From Pseudomonadota bacterium (lineage in GTDB: Bacteria; Myxococcota_A; Polyangia; Polyangiales; Polyangiaceae), in the NCBI GenBank assembly GCA_023398955.1, contig JAEWRL010000122.1, positions 1 to 64,000 of the forward strand: DNA of 64,000 nt, written 5' to 3'. Below are positions 25,001-34,105 of the stretch, piece by piece (position 1 is the first letter of the stretch; each line of letters opens with the position of its first letter). The position numbers were made by a program, and so were the translations under genes. The notes under the pieces were generated by a model that had not been told where the DNA came from, did no database searches, and worked only from the letters and a program-made list of their open reading frames with translations.

Positions 25001-28000
25001 CGTAAAGCTGGGTGTCTGCTTCGGTAGCATCCAGACGCCTGAGAAGCACTTGGCTATGGGTCCAGGAAAGCTCCAGGACTCGCTCCGCCGAGTGGCGGTC
25101 GCCATACTTGTCCGCCAGCGTCAGCGCCGCCTCACGGGTTTGCGCCATTCCAGTGACGAGGTGCAGCCGCACCGTCTCCTCCGGTGCGATCCGAACGGTG
25201 TTGCGGATGGCCACGGCTGGATCGAGCACCGAGCCGACGGTATTCCCCAAGACGCGCTCCCTCATGGCCCTCGGATCTGCCGGCGAACGACCGCGGCCAA
25301 TGAAGTCACCGCGCGCCGTTTCGTAGGAGGGCGGTCGGTCGAGCTCGCCCTGCACCGTCACGAGGTGGAGCATCCAGGGCGGCTTCTCGCTGCCGGACCG
25401 TGGCCGGCGCGTGCACAAAAGGGCGTTCCGCTCTTCGACCCATTCGGTCTGCACGAACAGATTGGAGAACGCTGGGTGGGCGACGTCGGCGGCCGGAGTC
25501 GCCAACACGACCTCCGCGAACGTCGTCAGCTCGATGATTCTCGCGTTCCGTCCACGGTTCGTGAGGGTCACGCGACGCAGCTCGACGTCATCCTCCGGCG
25601 AGACACAGATCTCAACGTGCGTATCGATTCCCTGGTCGGAGCGGCGGAACTCCGCGCGCCCCTGCGTGAAGATGGCCTCATAGCTCGACGCCCGCACGAG
25701 CGTGGGCTGGTGGGCCATCGACCAGAAACGACCGGACTCGACGTCGCGCAGATATCCAAAAGTGCCCCAGTTATCGAGAACTCGGTCCTCTCGCCAGCGC
25801 GTGACAGCGAGATCGCGCCAGCGGCTGTAACCCCCGCCCGCGTTGGTGATCATGACGTGATAGGCACCGTTGGAGAGCGACTGTACCTGGGGTGAGGCGG
25901 TATTCGGCGTCGTGAAAACGCGGAGGTTCTGCGGAGCCGCACTGCGAGGTTCCGCGGCGGCAGACACCTCCGCCGGGTGCGGATAGATCGGGGACGCCTG
26001 AGGCACACGCTCCTGGAGCAGCAGGTCGATGGCACGGAACGCCGGCTCGGCCTCGAAACGGCGCTGCATTGGGCGATCCAACAAGAGGTACGCGAACGAG
26101 AGGAAGGCCATCCCTTGGTGGTGCGCCATGAAGGATGCCACCAGGGCGGCGTCTTTCCCTCGCGGCAGGCGGCTCGGGGTATAGTCGATGGCCTCGTAGA
26201 AACCGTGGTTCCCTAGGCGTCCCTCGAGCTCCAGGCGGCGCAGGTTGTCGCATGCGGCCTGGGGAGCCACCATCAGCGCCATGGCGCTGGCGTACGGGGC
26301 GATCACCAGGTCTTCTGCCAGCCCTCGCTTGAATCCCAAGCCGGGTACGCCGAAAGCACGGTACTGATAGTTGAGCTGGGCATCGGTCTTGTTGTAGCCC
26401 GACTCCGAGACGCCCCAGGGGACCCCGCGCTCGCGACCGTACTCCACCTGACGCTCAATCACCCCGCGATACGTCTCGTCCAAGATGGTGGCGCGGTAAG
26501 TCGGCATGACAAGCAGCGGCATCAGGTACTCGAACATCGAGCCGCTCCAGGACAGCAGCGCTGGTTTGCCCCGCGACGCGGTGAGCGCTCGCCCTAGACT
26601 GAACCAATGCTCCTGTGGGAGCTTCCCCTGCGCAATCCCAACGAAACTGGCGAGACGCGCTTCGGAAGCGAGCAGATCGTAGAAGCTCACATCGAGGCGA
26701 TGGTCAGCGACGTTATAACCGATGGCGAGCAGGCAACGCGTCCGATCATAGAGAAACTCGTAGTCCAGGTCCGCAAGCTCCGTCGCGCGGGTTGCCAGCT
26801 CCGTCGCCTCGCCAACGAGGGAGGCGGCCCGACCAGCCCCGAGGTGCACCGCGTCGCGCAGCAGGGTCAGCCAGGGCCCGTCCTCGGCGCTGGCACGTGC
26901 GCGTGCGCTGTCGATAGCGGGCACTGCCGTGCATTCGAGGGCTGCCGTCTCTTCGAAGGTCTGGACCAGGTCGAGGCGGGAGAGCGCTTCACGCAGGTCC
27001 GCGGACACTGCGGCAGAGGCCGATACGGGCGCAGAGAGAAGCTCCTCCCACGGAGCCCAGTGACGCAGCTCGTCCAGCGCGCGACTCACCTGCGCCTCCA
27101 AGGCGGAAGCCCACACCGACAGGTCCGGGTGTCGCAGCGCGTTCACGGACAGCTCGAGCCCGCGCACGCTGGCACGTAGCTCCTCGAGTGCTGTTCGGGC
27201 ACTCGACAGAGTGGTCGGCGCTCCGTCGAGGGGTGGCATGAGCCTTGCCAGGTTCGTGCGCAGGTGAGCGTCCCCATCGACTTTGGTCTCGAGCACCGCC
27301 AAGGTGTCACGCAGCCCCTCGAAGACGCGCGCGTGCACTATGGGCGCACGACCCATGCCGCGCAGACCCACGGCCAAGGTCAGGAGATGCCCCGCGAGGT
27401 TGCCGCTGTCGACCGTCGAGACATACATGGGCCGGAGCGGCGCGAGGGTACGGGTATCGTACCAATTATAGAAATGGCCGCGATAACGCTCCAGACGGTC
27501 CATGGTCCCCATGGTGAGCCGAGTCCGTTCGAGGAGCTCGCCTGCGGGGATGTAGCCAAAGTCGTAGGCGGCCAGGTTGGCCGTGAGCGAAAGGGCGATG
27601 TTGGTAGGCGACGTGCGATGGGCGATGCCCTGAGGCGGATCGTGCTGAAAGTTGTCCGGCGGCAAGTAGCGGTCGTCGGACGTGACGAACGTCTCGAAGA
27701 AACGCCATGTGAGGCGAGCGAGCCGCCGCAAGAACAGTACATCCCCCTGCGCGAGGGCAGGCAGGTCGTCGGCGCGGGCGCGACTGAGGACCCACACGAC
27801 GGCGGGCGCGACCGCCCAGCAAAACAAGATCGGTGTGGCCACCAGCAAAGCGGGCCGTTCAGCAAACCAAAGACCCGCGAAAACCCCACATGCCGCCAGG
27901 GGAGCGATGGCCATCCGACCATAAGTCTTGACAAACCCGGGACTTCCGCCGTGCTGTGCGGCGCTGGCCGTGCGCCACTCCAATAGCCGACGACCCGTGA

Positions 28001-30884
28001 GGATACGCCAGACAGTGCGGACGATCGCGCCAGCGCTGATCTGCGCCTCATACGGCAGACAAGAGAGCGCGAACGCTTCACGCTTGAGCTGGCGTCCCAA
28101 GTTGGAGAGGACATCCCCTGTCGCCACTCCCCGTGGCACGTCACCAGAACGGCGCGTGAGGGCAGCGCCCGCAGCCAGCAGCCCCGGGGTCACCAGCAGG
28201 CCCAGCACGACAAACGTCGCAGGCGCCGCCATGCCGGGAACGAACCACCCCGCTCCGAGCAAGGCCACCAGAGCGATGGGCAGTACGCTGCGCCGCAAGT
28301 TGTCGAGGATCTTCCACTGGGACAGGAGCGACAGCGGGTTGCGGGTCTGCCCGTCGCCTGCTGCCGCTGGGACGCGGCGCCCCAGCCATCCCAGGAGCTG
28401 CCAATCGCCGCGCATCCAGCGATGTCGGCGCTGCACGTCGGCGAAATAGGTGGGCGGAAAGTCCTCCACCAGCAGCACGTCGCTCACCAAGCCGGAGCGT
28501 GCGTAGCCGCCCTCCAGCAGATCGTGGCTGAGGATCCGGTCTTCGGGCAGCCGTCCGCCGAGCACCCGCCGCACCGCGTCGATGTCGTAGATGCCCTTGC
28601 CGACGAAGGAGCCTTCGCCAAACAGGTCCTGGTACACGTCCGAGACCGCGAGCGTGTACGGATCAATCCCTGGCTCCCCTGAGAACACTCGGGCGAACCC
28701 GGAGCGGCCCGAGCTGGCCATCGTGATGGCCACACGCGGCTGCAAGATGCCGTACCCTTCCACTACGCGACCAAGGCGCTCGTCGACGCGCGGGCGATTG
28801 AGCGGATGGGCCAAAGTGCCGGCAAGCTTGCGGGCGGCGTCGCGCGGCAACTGCGTGTCGCTGTCGAGAACGATGACGTACCTCGCAGCCCCGAGGGATG
28901 CGCCATCCGCTGGGGTCACATCGAAGTCGCCAGGCGAGCCGCGGAGGGCGTCGTTGAACTGTTCGAGCTTGCCGCGCTTGCGCTCCCAGCCCATCCAGAC
29001 GCCCTGCCGCGGACTCCAACGACGCGGACGATGGAAGAGATAGAAGCAGGGACCGCCGCCCGCTGGGACATACCGGGCGTTGAGCGCCAGGATCCCTTCC
29101 CGCGCGCGATGAAGCAGCGCGTCGTCCTCGGGCGTTTGCTGGGTCGGGGCGTCGACGAAATCGCTGAGGAGAACGAAAGAAAGGTGCGGGTCCCGATTGG
29201 CGAGAAACCGGACCTCCAGCGACTCGAGGAGTGAGTCGACCGTCGCAGCGTCGGTCAGGAGGGTGGGCACCGCCACGACGGTTCGGTGGCTCGCGGGGAT
29301 GCCCGCCGAGAAATCCAGGCGCGGCAGGACGGAGGGACGTGCAATGAGCGTCGCCGCCCACTGCACGATCACCGTGGCAAGGTGGCTCACCGCGAGCGCG
29401 ATCAGCGCCACGGCCAGAGCCAACTCCCAACCCCAGTACCCTCGCGCGTGCACCAGTCGAGCAAGCCCCCACGTGGCCCCGATCGTGATAGCGGCAATGG
29501 CTCCGGCATACACGATGAAGGGCCGACGTCTCGCGACAAGGAGCAGCCGTTGCGCGACGGTTCGGCGCGTTCTCGCCTTACTCTTCAGCTCAGCGAGGCC
29601 CCGATCGACGAGGAAGTACCCGACGTGCGATTGTCGAGCGCTCCCAGCTCGCGCCAGTTCGATCGCCGCTCCGGCGACCTCTTCCTCCTCGAGCGGGCTT
29701 CGCTTGGCGAGGGCCTCGACAACGTGGCGGTACGCATCACGCGTCGCAAACGTCATCGTGCCATACACGCCTGCCGGATCCTGCAGCAAGCGGTGCTCGA
29801 CAACGCTCATCGCCTCGACGAAGTCGCCCCAATCCGTGGCGCCGAGGAGTCGCAGGCTCCCGATTGTGTTGCCGATGTACACCTGGTTGGCCGCCTGGGT
29901 CTGGCCTACCAGCTGAAGCACCTGCTCCACCGTTTGGCCCTTCTCAGCGAGTCTTTGCTCGAGCCAAGAGATCGGAAACACCAATCCAGGACCGAATCCC
30001 TGTAGTCGACCTGCCAACTCTGCGACGAACGCATTGGTGAGCGGAGGATTCTCCTCGACCATCTGGGCCAGCACGAGCACGACGCGAGCCGGCGCGCTCT
30101 CCGCTACCTGGAGCATGCGCTCCACCCATCCGGCTGCAGCCGCCCGCTCCTGCTGATCGATCACCACCCGAGCCATCAGCCGGCGCAGGTTCTCGAGCAA
30201 AGCGAGGCGCAACATGATCGGGGTAGCCCACAGCTCACCCAAGCGAAGCGGGCGGACCGATTGGTATGCGGTCACGAAGGCCCGGAGTCCCTCCAGGTCG
30301 AGCCACCCATGGGAGTGAGACATCAACTCGAAAGCGAGGTCGTAAACGCGTGGGGATCCCGCGGACGGAGCACTCGTGAGGCGGGGTAGCTCGCTGCTGA
30401 AGCCAGGCGGCAAATGCCGGCGCGCGGTCCGCACCTGTTCCTCGATGAGATGATAGTTATCGAGGTACCACTCGGCCGCTGGCGTGATGTGGCGGCCGTC
30501 GCGCACCGCCTCGGCCAGCAGCGCGTAGGCCTTCTGTAGAGTGAGCTCGTTGGCGTCGAGGCGCTGAATGAGGCGGTCGGTTCCGCGCGCCCTGCCTACG
30601 TCATGCCGTGCAGCCAAGAGCCGCGCGTGCTGCTCCAGCTGGCTGACGCTGAAGAGCTCGGTGCGCAGTGCGGGTTCGTCGCCTCCTCCCGTGTCCGCAA
30701 ATGATGGGGATGCGCTCGACGAACCTTGGTGATCGCTCAATACAGTACCGCTTACTTTCGATGCCCCAGCCGGCCCCAGACGCTCGGAACCTGGTTTCCC
30801 GGAATTGTGACTCACCGCCGTAGGTGTGCAACGCGCACACCCCATGGCCCGGTGGGGCAGGTCTGCACCTCGACACCCGACCAC
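22044..30884 (-). CDS. ndvB: Cyclic beta-1,2-glucan synthase-like protein (NdvB type)
   Basis: A roughly 2,900-residue membrane-bound NdvB-type enzyme. The family makes cyclic beta-1,2-glucan from UDP-glucose: a GT84 glycosyltransferase elongates a protein-bound chain and a C-terminal GH94-type phosphorylase domain trims chain length. Visible parts are membrane spans near 450-500 and 880-1010, the GT core with DSDTQLP near 675 and QRRHRW near 818, the glycoamylase domain around 1420-1600 (HWFSLGRALTA, GVSESGYNKTDAQLNYQY, MAHHQGMAFLSF), and two GH94 units ending with the catalytic SGDWNDGMN near 2628. The start is uncertain: GTG at 30884 has GGAG upstream, but a TTG at 30740 (LSDHQGSS) is also possible, and residues 1-80 are low in conservation. 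No export (NdvA) gene is adjacent. Confidence 0.88.
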   Translation of the reverse strand: MVGCRGADLPHRAMGCARCTPTAVSHNSGKPGSERLGPAGASKVSGTVLSDHQGSSSASPSFADTGGGDEPALRTELFSVSQLEQHARLLAARHDVGRARGTDRLIQRLDANELTLQKAYALLAEAVRDGRHITPAAEWYLDNYHLIEEQVRTARRHLPPGFSSELPRLTSAPSAGSPRVYDLAFELMSHSHGWLDLEGLRAFVTAYQSVRPLRLGELWATPIMLRLALLENLRRLMARVVIDQQERAAAAGWVERMLQVAESAPARVVLVLAQMVEENPPLTNAFVAELAGRLQGFGPGLVFPISWLEQRLAEKGQTVEQVLQLVGQTQAANQVYIGNTIGSLRLLGATDWGDFVEAMSVVEHRLLQDPAGVYGTMTFATRDAYRHVVEALAKRSPLEEEEVAGAAIELARAGSARQSHVGYFLVDRGLAELKSKARTRRTVAQRLLLVARRRPFIVYAGAIAAITIGATWGLARLVHARGYWGWELALAVALIALAVSHLATVIVQWAATLIARPSVLPRLDFSAGIPASHRTVVAVPTLLTDAATVDSLLESLEVRFLANRDPHLSFVLLSDFVDAPTQQTPEDDALLHRAREGILALNARYVPAGGGPCFYLFHRPRRWSPRQGVWMGWERKRGKLEQFNDALRGSPGDFDVTPADGASLGAARYVIVLDSDTQLPRDAARKLAGTLAHPLNRPRVDERLGRVVEGYGILQPRVAITMASSGRSGFARVFSGEPGIDPYTLAVSDVYQDLFGEGSFVGKGIYDIDAVRRVLGGRLPEDRILSHDLLEGGYARSGLVSDVLLVEDFPPTYFADVQRRHRWMRGDWQLLGWLGRRVPAAAGDGQTRNPLSLLSQWKILDNLRRSVLPIALVALLGAGWFVPGMAAPATFVVLGLLVTPGLLAAGAALTRRSGDVPRGVATGDVLSNLGRQLKREAFALSCLPYEAQISAGAIVRTVWRILTGRRLLEWRTASAAQHGGSPGFVKTYGRMAIAPLAACGVFAGLWFAERPALLVATPILFCWAVAPAVVWVLSRARADDLPALAQGDVLFLRRLARLTWRFFETFVTSDDRYLPPDNFQHDPPQGIAHRTSPTNIALSLTANLAAYDFGYIPAGELLERTRLTMGTMDRLERYRGHFYNWYDTRTLAPLRPMYVSTVDSGNLAGHLLTLAVGLRGMGRAPIVHARVFEGLRDTLAVLETKVDGDAHLRTNLARLMPPLDGAPTTLSSARTALEELRASVRGLELSVNALRHPDLSVWASALEAQVSRALDELRHWAPWEELLSAPVSASAAVSADLREALSRLDLVQTFEETAALECTAVPAIDSARARASAEDGPWLTLLRDAVHLGAGRAASLVGEATELATRATELADLDYEFLYDRTRCLLAIGYNVADHRLDVSFYDLLASEARLASFVGIAQGKLPQEHWFSLGRALTASRGKPALLSWSGSMFEYLMPLLVMPTYRATILDETYRGVIERQVEYGRERGVPWGVSESGYNKTDAQLNYQYRAFGVPGLGFKRGLAEDLVIAPYASAMALMVAPQAACDNLRRLELEGRLGNHGFYEAIDYTPSRLPRGKDAALVASFMAHHQGMAFLSFAYLLLDRPMQRRFEAEPAFRAIDLLLQERVPQASPIYPHPAEVSAAAEPRSAAPQNLRVFTTPNTASPQVQSLSNGAYHVMITNAGGGYSRWRDLAVTRWREDRVLDNWGTFGYLRDVESGRFWSMAHQPTLVRASSYEAIFTQGRAEFRRSDQGIDTHVEICVSPEDDVELRRVTLTNRGRNARIIELTTFAEVVLATPAADVAHPAFSNLFVQTEWVEERNALLCTRRPRSGSEKPPWMLHLVTVQGELDRPPSYETARGDFIGRGRSPADPRAMRERVLGNTVGSVLDPAVAIRNTVRIAPEETVRLHLVTGMAQTREAALTLADKYGDRHSAERVLELSWTHSQVLLRRLDATEADTQLYERLASHVLYGGAHMRAAPSLIARNEGGQAALWAYAISGDLPIMLVRVADRQQLNLVRQMVRAHAYFRLKGLAVDLVVWNEDPSGYRQVLHEEIVSAIATLSESALMDRPGGLFVRRSDQITEVDKVLLLTVARLVVVGTDGTLAEQLNRRPPQLVKVPRFAGSAYPVADPRATDRARVERTDLIGWNGLGGFTADGREYVITTTRGQRTPAPWVNVLANPYFGTVVSESGGAYTWCENARNYRLTPWHNDPVSDPSGEAIYVRDEQGGQFWSPTPLPAGGAEPYTTRHGFGYSAFEHQEDGIESELLTFVATDAPIKFLRLRLKNLSGRTRRLSVTSVFELVLGENRANSLPYVVTEVDPGSGAILARNAYTTEFAKRVAFLDCSEGRRSVSGDRGELLGRNGSFATPACMSSSHLSGRVGAALDPCLAMQVMVDLPEGHERDIVFTFGSGMDLSDARSLIHRFRGVTAAHGAIEGVWSYWKRTLGAAHVQTPDAAFNVLVNGWLLYQVLSARMWGRSGFYQSGGAFGFRDQLQDAMALVHAEPAILREQIVRCASRQFREGDVQHWWHPPLGRGVRTRISDDYLWLPYAVCRYIDALGDTGVLDERVPFIESRAVKPDEDSYYDMPIYSEESGTVYEHCVRAIRNGLRFGEHGLPLMGSGDWNDGMNLVGDEGRGESVWLAFFLYDVLVRFADVARSRQDDVFADGCRADAVRLQAAIEEHGWDGEWYRRAYFDSGDPLGSSANLECQIDSLPQSWAMLTGAGDPERARLALEAVDARLVKRQHRLIQLFDPAFDKSQNNPGYIMGYVPGVRENGAQYTHAAVWAVMAFAAAGDVERAWELFGLINPVHHGDSAAAVARYKVEPYAVAADVYTNAQHAGRGGWSWYTGSAAWMYRLAIESLLGLRLEVDRLWVEPLLPAGWERFDVHYRFRRTTYHIHVQGPAAGGRGAERVVCDGGERTERSIALYDDGGEHHVEVWVRGLGE

Positions 30885-31040
30885 CTCGCTCCACGACGAA
30901 GTAGAGGCGCCGGCGCTCTACCGACCAGTGAGCCTGACGTTCCTCATCGCGCACCCACGCGCATTGGCTTTGCCGCGCGAGCCCACGGAGTCACCAGCGC
31001 CGCGTCGGAGAGCCTGGCAAAGTCGCCGTGTGCGTCGGCG

Positions 31041-31325
31041 TCACCCAGCTCGCTTCAATGACTGGCGAGCCCACTCCAGGCCCTCCGCGACAGTTGAAAC
31101 AGCGTGAATGGGAACGGGCCCAAGCAGGCGCCGCTGATGCGCGGGTAGTGGCGGACTCGTTCGCATGTCGATCACCAACGCAAACGACACCCCTCGGTGG
31201 TAGTAGCTCGTCAGTTTGTCGAGGTGCGCCTCGAACGCCGCATTGGACAGCTCGACCTCGGGCAGCACGACCAAGACGAACGGCCACATGCTTTCGTCGT
31301 ATGTTGGCTCGTTTCCAGTCATCAT
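31041..31325 (-). CDS. Short protein of unknown function, probably internally deleted
   Basis: A 94-residue protein starting at tandem ATGs (31325, 31322) with GAGG upstream. The N-terminal half (DESMWPFVLVVLPEVELSNAAF, then HRGVSFALVIDMRTSPPLPAHQRR) and the C-terminal end (AVSTVAEGLEWARQSL) resemble two ends of small STAS-like proteins of about 140 residues that are common in myxobacteria. The middle third expected between them is absent, with reading frame kept. It lies 156 bp upstream of the glucan synthase start on the same strand. Family memory only; function unknown. Confidence 0.5.
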   Translation of the reverse strand: MMTGNEPTYDESMWPFVLVVLPEVELSNAAFEAHLDKLTSYYHRGVSFALVIDMRTSPPLPAHQRRLLGPVPIHAVSTVAEGLEWARQSLKRAG

Positions 31326-31361
31326 CGGTCCTCGAGGTTGATTCAGTGAACTACGGTCCAA

Positions 31362-31731
31362 GACTTGGGCGACCTAAGGCAGCGCTACGGGTGCGTGTGT
31401 GTCAGCAGGATCTGCACCTTGTCGTGGCCTGGCCAGACTGGAGCGGCTCGACCGGCCCCGGCGCCCGCGTGAACGTCCCGCTCATCGGGCGCAGGCGCGG
31501 TGCCGAGCCGGACCGTTGTCGACGAGTCTGCGCTGGCTTGAAGCAGTGGCTTGGCGTCGCGCCCGTTAGCTCGGGGCGGCCCAAAAGACCGCGATTGGCC
31601 GGAGCACAGTTTGGCCGCACCGCCTTCCTGTGCGTCCAGGCCGCGGTATCGCACGGGCTATCCGGGAAGCCGCCGACGGGGCGGTTCGCAGCAGCTCAGG
31701 GCGAGCAGACGGATCAGCCCGCTGCGATCAT
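31362..31731. other. Intergenic region, nothing recognised
   Basis: A 370-bp stretch of GC-rich sequence between two short minus-strand genes. Overlapping frames occur on both strands but none has a plausible start, ribosome-binding site or family resemblance. Confidence 0.4.
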
Positions 31732-31977
31732 TCAGTCAAAGATCTCACTGAGCCAGGACTTCTTCCGGCGATGGTGCCCGTGAGAACCCTGCCGATCGCT
31801 GTCCGGCTCGCGATCGTCGCGGCGCGCCGCCACTCCCTGCGACTGGGACCGTTCGACAATCTTGTCGAGCTCTCCTCGATCGAGCCACACGCCGCGGCAC
31901 TTGGGACAGTAGTCGATCTCGACTCCCTGCCGCTCGGCCATCACCAAACTGACTCCATCGCACACCGGACACTGCAT
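31732..31977 (-). CDS. TFIIB-type zinc-ribbon protein
   Basis: An 81-residue protein. Residues 1-45 form a zinc ribbon of the zf-TFIIB family: two CxxC knuckles, MQCPVCDG at the start and YCPKCRGVWLDRGEL at about 23, which is the family hallmark. The tail is charged and His-rich (SHGHHRRKKSW), so probably disordered. Such small proteins are widespread and mostly uncharacterised; they bind one zinc and may bind nucleic acid. The gene stands alone. Confidence 0.8.
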   Translation of the reverse strand: MQCPVCDGVSLVMAERQGVEIDYCPKCRGVWLDRGELDKIVERSQSQGVAARRDDREPDSDRQGSHGHHRRKKSWLSEIFD

Positions 31978-32168
31978 GAGCTCGCTCCTATCGTGGGACC
32001 GACGAGGTCCTGGAGCCCTGCAACATGGGGAGGGTACCCGCTATTCCCGTACAAGTCCTCCGGCTTGCGGGACAGACGCCAGTGACGGTGCCAGGCCACG
32101 GCTGTCCTCCCGTTTCGGGCCCGACCACGCGAAGCTCAAGGAGTGACCCTGCCGCCGACTGCTACCAC

Positions 32169-32636
32169 TCATCGCCCTTGGAGAACGGAGAGCCTCTGGG
32201 CCACGCGACGCTGGAGGGGCTGCGGACCGCGGCCAGTTCCGCGCAGAACGTCCGCCAACGTGAACTGGTCGAGGTGCCCGAGGAAGCTGTCCGTCGCGTC
32301 TCGCAGGATGGGTTTGAGACTGCAAACGGGGGTGATGAAGCATTCCTCGCCTCGGGCACGCAGGCACGGCACGGCCCCGAGCTCATTCTCCAGCTGCCGG
32401 ATGGCCGTCCCCAGGTTGATCTCTTCCGGAGCCTGCGCGAGACGCACCCCGCCCATTTTACCGCGGATCGTTTCCACGTAGCCGAGGCGCGCAAGGTGTT
32501 GAACTACCTTCGCCAGATGATTCTCGGAGATCCGGAACGTCGTACAGATCGCAGACGTCGTGACCCTCTCGGGTGCGCTGAGGGCGAGCACGAGAAGCGT
32601 CCGGAGCGCATAGTCGGTGTGTGCGGTGAGTTGCAT
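32169..32636 (-). CDS. nsrR: Rrf2-family regulator, NsrR-like nitric-oxide sensor
   Basis: A 155-residue Rrf2-family winged-helix repressor. Residues 1-75 hold the DNA-binding domain (MQLTAHTDYALRTLLVLA, then ISENHLAKVVQHLARLGYVETIRGKMGGVRLA). Cys91, Cys99 and Cys105 (VPCLRARGEECFITPVC) have the 7- and 5-residue spacing seen in Bacillus subtilis NsrR, whose Fe-S cluster reacts with NO and releases DNA. It begins 14 bp after the reductase gene and ends a three-gene operon with a truncated haemoglobin, so it most likely represses that NO-detoxifying pair and itself. The NsrR assignment rests on the cysteine spacing plus context; other Rrf2 types (IscR, RirA) are less likely. Confidence 0.82.
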   Translation of the reverse strand: MQLTAHTDYALRTLLVLALSAPERVTTSAICTTFRISENHLAKVVQHLARLGYVETIRGKMGGVRLAQAPEEINLGTAIRQLENELGAVPCLRARGEECFITPVCSLKPILRDATDSFLGHLDQFTLADVLRGTGRGPQPLQRRVAQRLSVLQGR

Positions 32637-32650
32637 CGGCGAGCTTCCGC

Positions 32651-33637
32651 TTAGCTCGCCTGGTGGCGCGTGAGCACGAAGGGATCGCTATGAATCGCCT
32701 GCATGGCGGCCCCGGCCAAGAAGCACTGTCGCTTCAAGCCGTGCACGAGCTGTGGGTTTCCACAGAGGTAGACCCGGTACCCCGCCAGCTGGGGAAACCT
32801 CTCCGCCAAGAGCGCTGGAAGCCCCCCGGACACGGTCGCCGGAGCCGAGGTGTCCTCACTCGAGCCGGGCACCGCACCGAGCACGTCCTCGATGTAGACG
32901 AAGTGTTCGTGGCGGGCCTCGAGCTCCCGAAGCTCCTCCCGGAGATAGAGACGCTCCACGCTCGTTGCGCCGTGAAGCAGATGAATGGGGGCGGCATGAT
33001 CCTGCTCCAGGGCGGTTCGCACTACGCCCAGCAAGGGGGCGAGCCCCGTCCCCGTACCAACGAGCAGCAGCCTCTCGTCGCGCCGCCCCGAGTACACGCA
33101 CTCCCCGGCTGGACCGCGGAGTTCCAGGGGGGCACCCGGATTCGTCGTGACGAAGGTGCTCATCGCGCCCCCCGGAAGCCGCGCCACGTGCAGCTCGATC
33201 AGCTCGTCCGACTCGCGACTGGCGATGGAATAGGATCTCGTGAGGCCATCTGCCGGACGGGTGACATGGACGAACTGGCCCGCGAGAAACTCGAACTGGG
33301 GGGGGCGTTCGATGAACACCCGGAAGATCTCGGAACGAACCTCCTCGACGGCCAGGATTCGGCTGGGGAACGCGGGAAGCTCGTCGTCACAGACGAGCTC
33401 GGGACTCTCCTCCACCGGGCACTGACATGCGAGGAAGAAGTTCTGGGTCACGAGCGATCTCGCCAGACCCTTTTGAGTCGCTGGCGGAGGCGCGGATTTC
33501 CCCTGCACCAGGCAAGACTGGCAGACTCCCGCGCGACAGGACGAGCGCACGGGGACCTCATTTCTCATCAGACAATCGAGCACGCTCTCCCCAGGCTGGG
33601 CAGAGAGAGGCATCCCTTTGTAGATCAGCTTTGACAT
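32651..33637 (-). CDS. 2Fe-2S / FAD / NAD(P)H reductase (haemoglobin reductase candidate)
   Basis: A 328-residue soluble electron-transfer protein. The N-terminal 85 residues are a plant-type 2Fe-2S ferredoxin domain with ligands Cys34, Cys39, Cys42 and Cys71 (SSCRAGVCQSCLVQG and LACQC). It is followed by an FAD-binding domain (RSYSIAS), then an NAD(P)-binding domain (LLLVGTGTGLAPLLGVV, and the C-terminal VYLCGNPQLV). This is the layout of oxygenase reductase components. It sits between a truncated haemoglobin gene (87 bp upstream) and the NsrR-like gene (14 bp downstream), so its likely job is reducing the haemoglobin, replacing the reductase half of flavohaemoglobin. The start at 33637 follows a GACGAG element. 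Confidence 0.85.
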   Translation of the reverse strand: MSKLIYKGMPLSAQPGESVLDCLMRNEVPVRSSCRAGVCQSCLVQGKSAPPPATQKGLARSLVTQNFFLACQCPVEESPELVCDDELPAFPSRILAVEEVRSEIFRVFIERPPQFEFLAGQFVHVTRPADGLTRSYSIASRESDELIELHVARLPGGAMSTFVTTNPGAPLELRGPAGECVYSGRRDERLLLVGTGTGLAPLLGVVRTALEQDHAAPIHLLHGATSVERLYLREELRELEARHEHFVYIEDVLGAVPGSSEDTSAPATVSGGLPALLAERFPQLAGYRVYLCGNPQLVHGLKRQCFLAGAAMQAIHSDPFVLTRHQAS

Positions 33638-33724
33638 CGCAAACTCGTCGCTCCTGCAGCCGCACCGACCTCGCGCTCGAGGTGGACTCACACCCGATTC
33701 GTCTCGTCACCTGGTTGAAGAGGG

Positions 33725-34090
33725 CTACCGATTGAGAACGTCGTCCTTCACGCTCTCCGCAATCGTTGCGACTCCCGCGACGTCCTCATTTCCCACGCCG
33801 AGCTCGCGCAAGGTGGAGGAGAGGTGCTCCATGACGGCACCGAAGTGCTCTTCCGTCAGGTTCATCCCGGCATGCGCGCGGCGCATGTCTTGTCCCGTAT
33901 AGTGGTTGGGGCCACCGAAGGCCATCGTGAGAAACGCCTTCTGCTTCACGTGTTGTCGCTCCATGTCCACGGTGTCGAAGAAGTGACGAATTCGCTCGTC
34001 CTGGAGGACCTTTCGATAGAAGACATCCACCGCAGTGTTGACGGCGGCATCACCACCCAGGCGCTCGAACAGGGTCTTTTGATCGTTCAT
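33725..34090 (-). CDS. glbN: Group 1 truncated haemoglobin
   Basis: A 121-residue 2-on-2 truncated haemoglobin. The start MNDQKTLFER at 34090 has AGGAG upstream. Features seen are FERLGG at the N-terminus, the B10 Tyr (Tyr25 in DVFYRKVL), polar distal residues in ERQHVKQKAFLTMAFGG, and the proximal haem ligand His73 in RRAHAGM. Group 1 members such as mycobacterial HbN turn NO plus bound O2 into nitrate at high rate. Paired with a reductase and an NsrR-like repressor, it probably serves as an NO dioxygenase. A candidate operator palindrome lies just upstream. Confidence 0.88.
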   Translation of the reverse strand: MNDQKTLFERLGGDAAVNTAVDVFYRKVLQDERIRHFFDTVDMERQHVKQKAFLTMAFGGPNHYTGQDMRRAHAGMNLTEEHFGAVMEHLSSTLRELGVGNEDVAGVATIAESVKDDVLNR

Positions 34091-34105
34091 TTTTTGACAG
34101 CTCCT

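Noticed and set aside
31385..31654. 89-codon minus-strand frame near the zinc-ribbon gene
   Set aside because: Composition dominated by Ala, Arg and Gly as expected for random high-GC sequence; no start signal.
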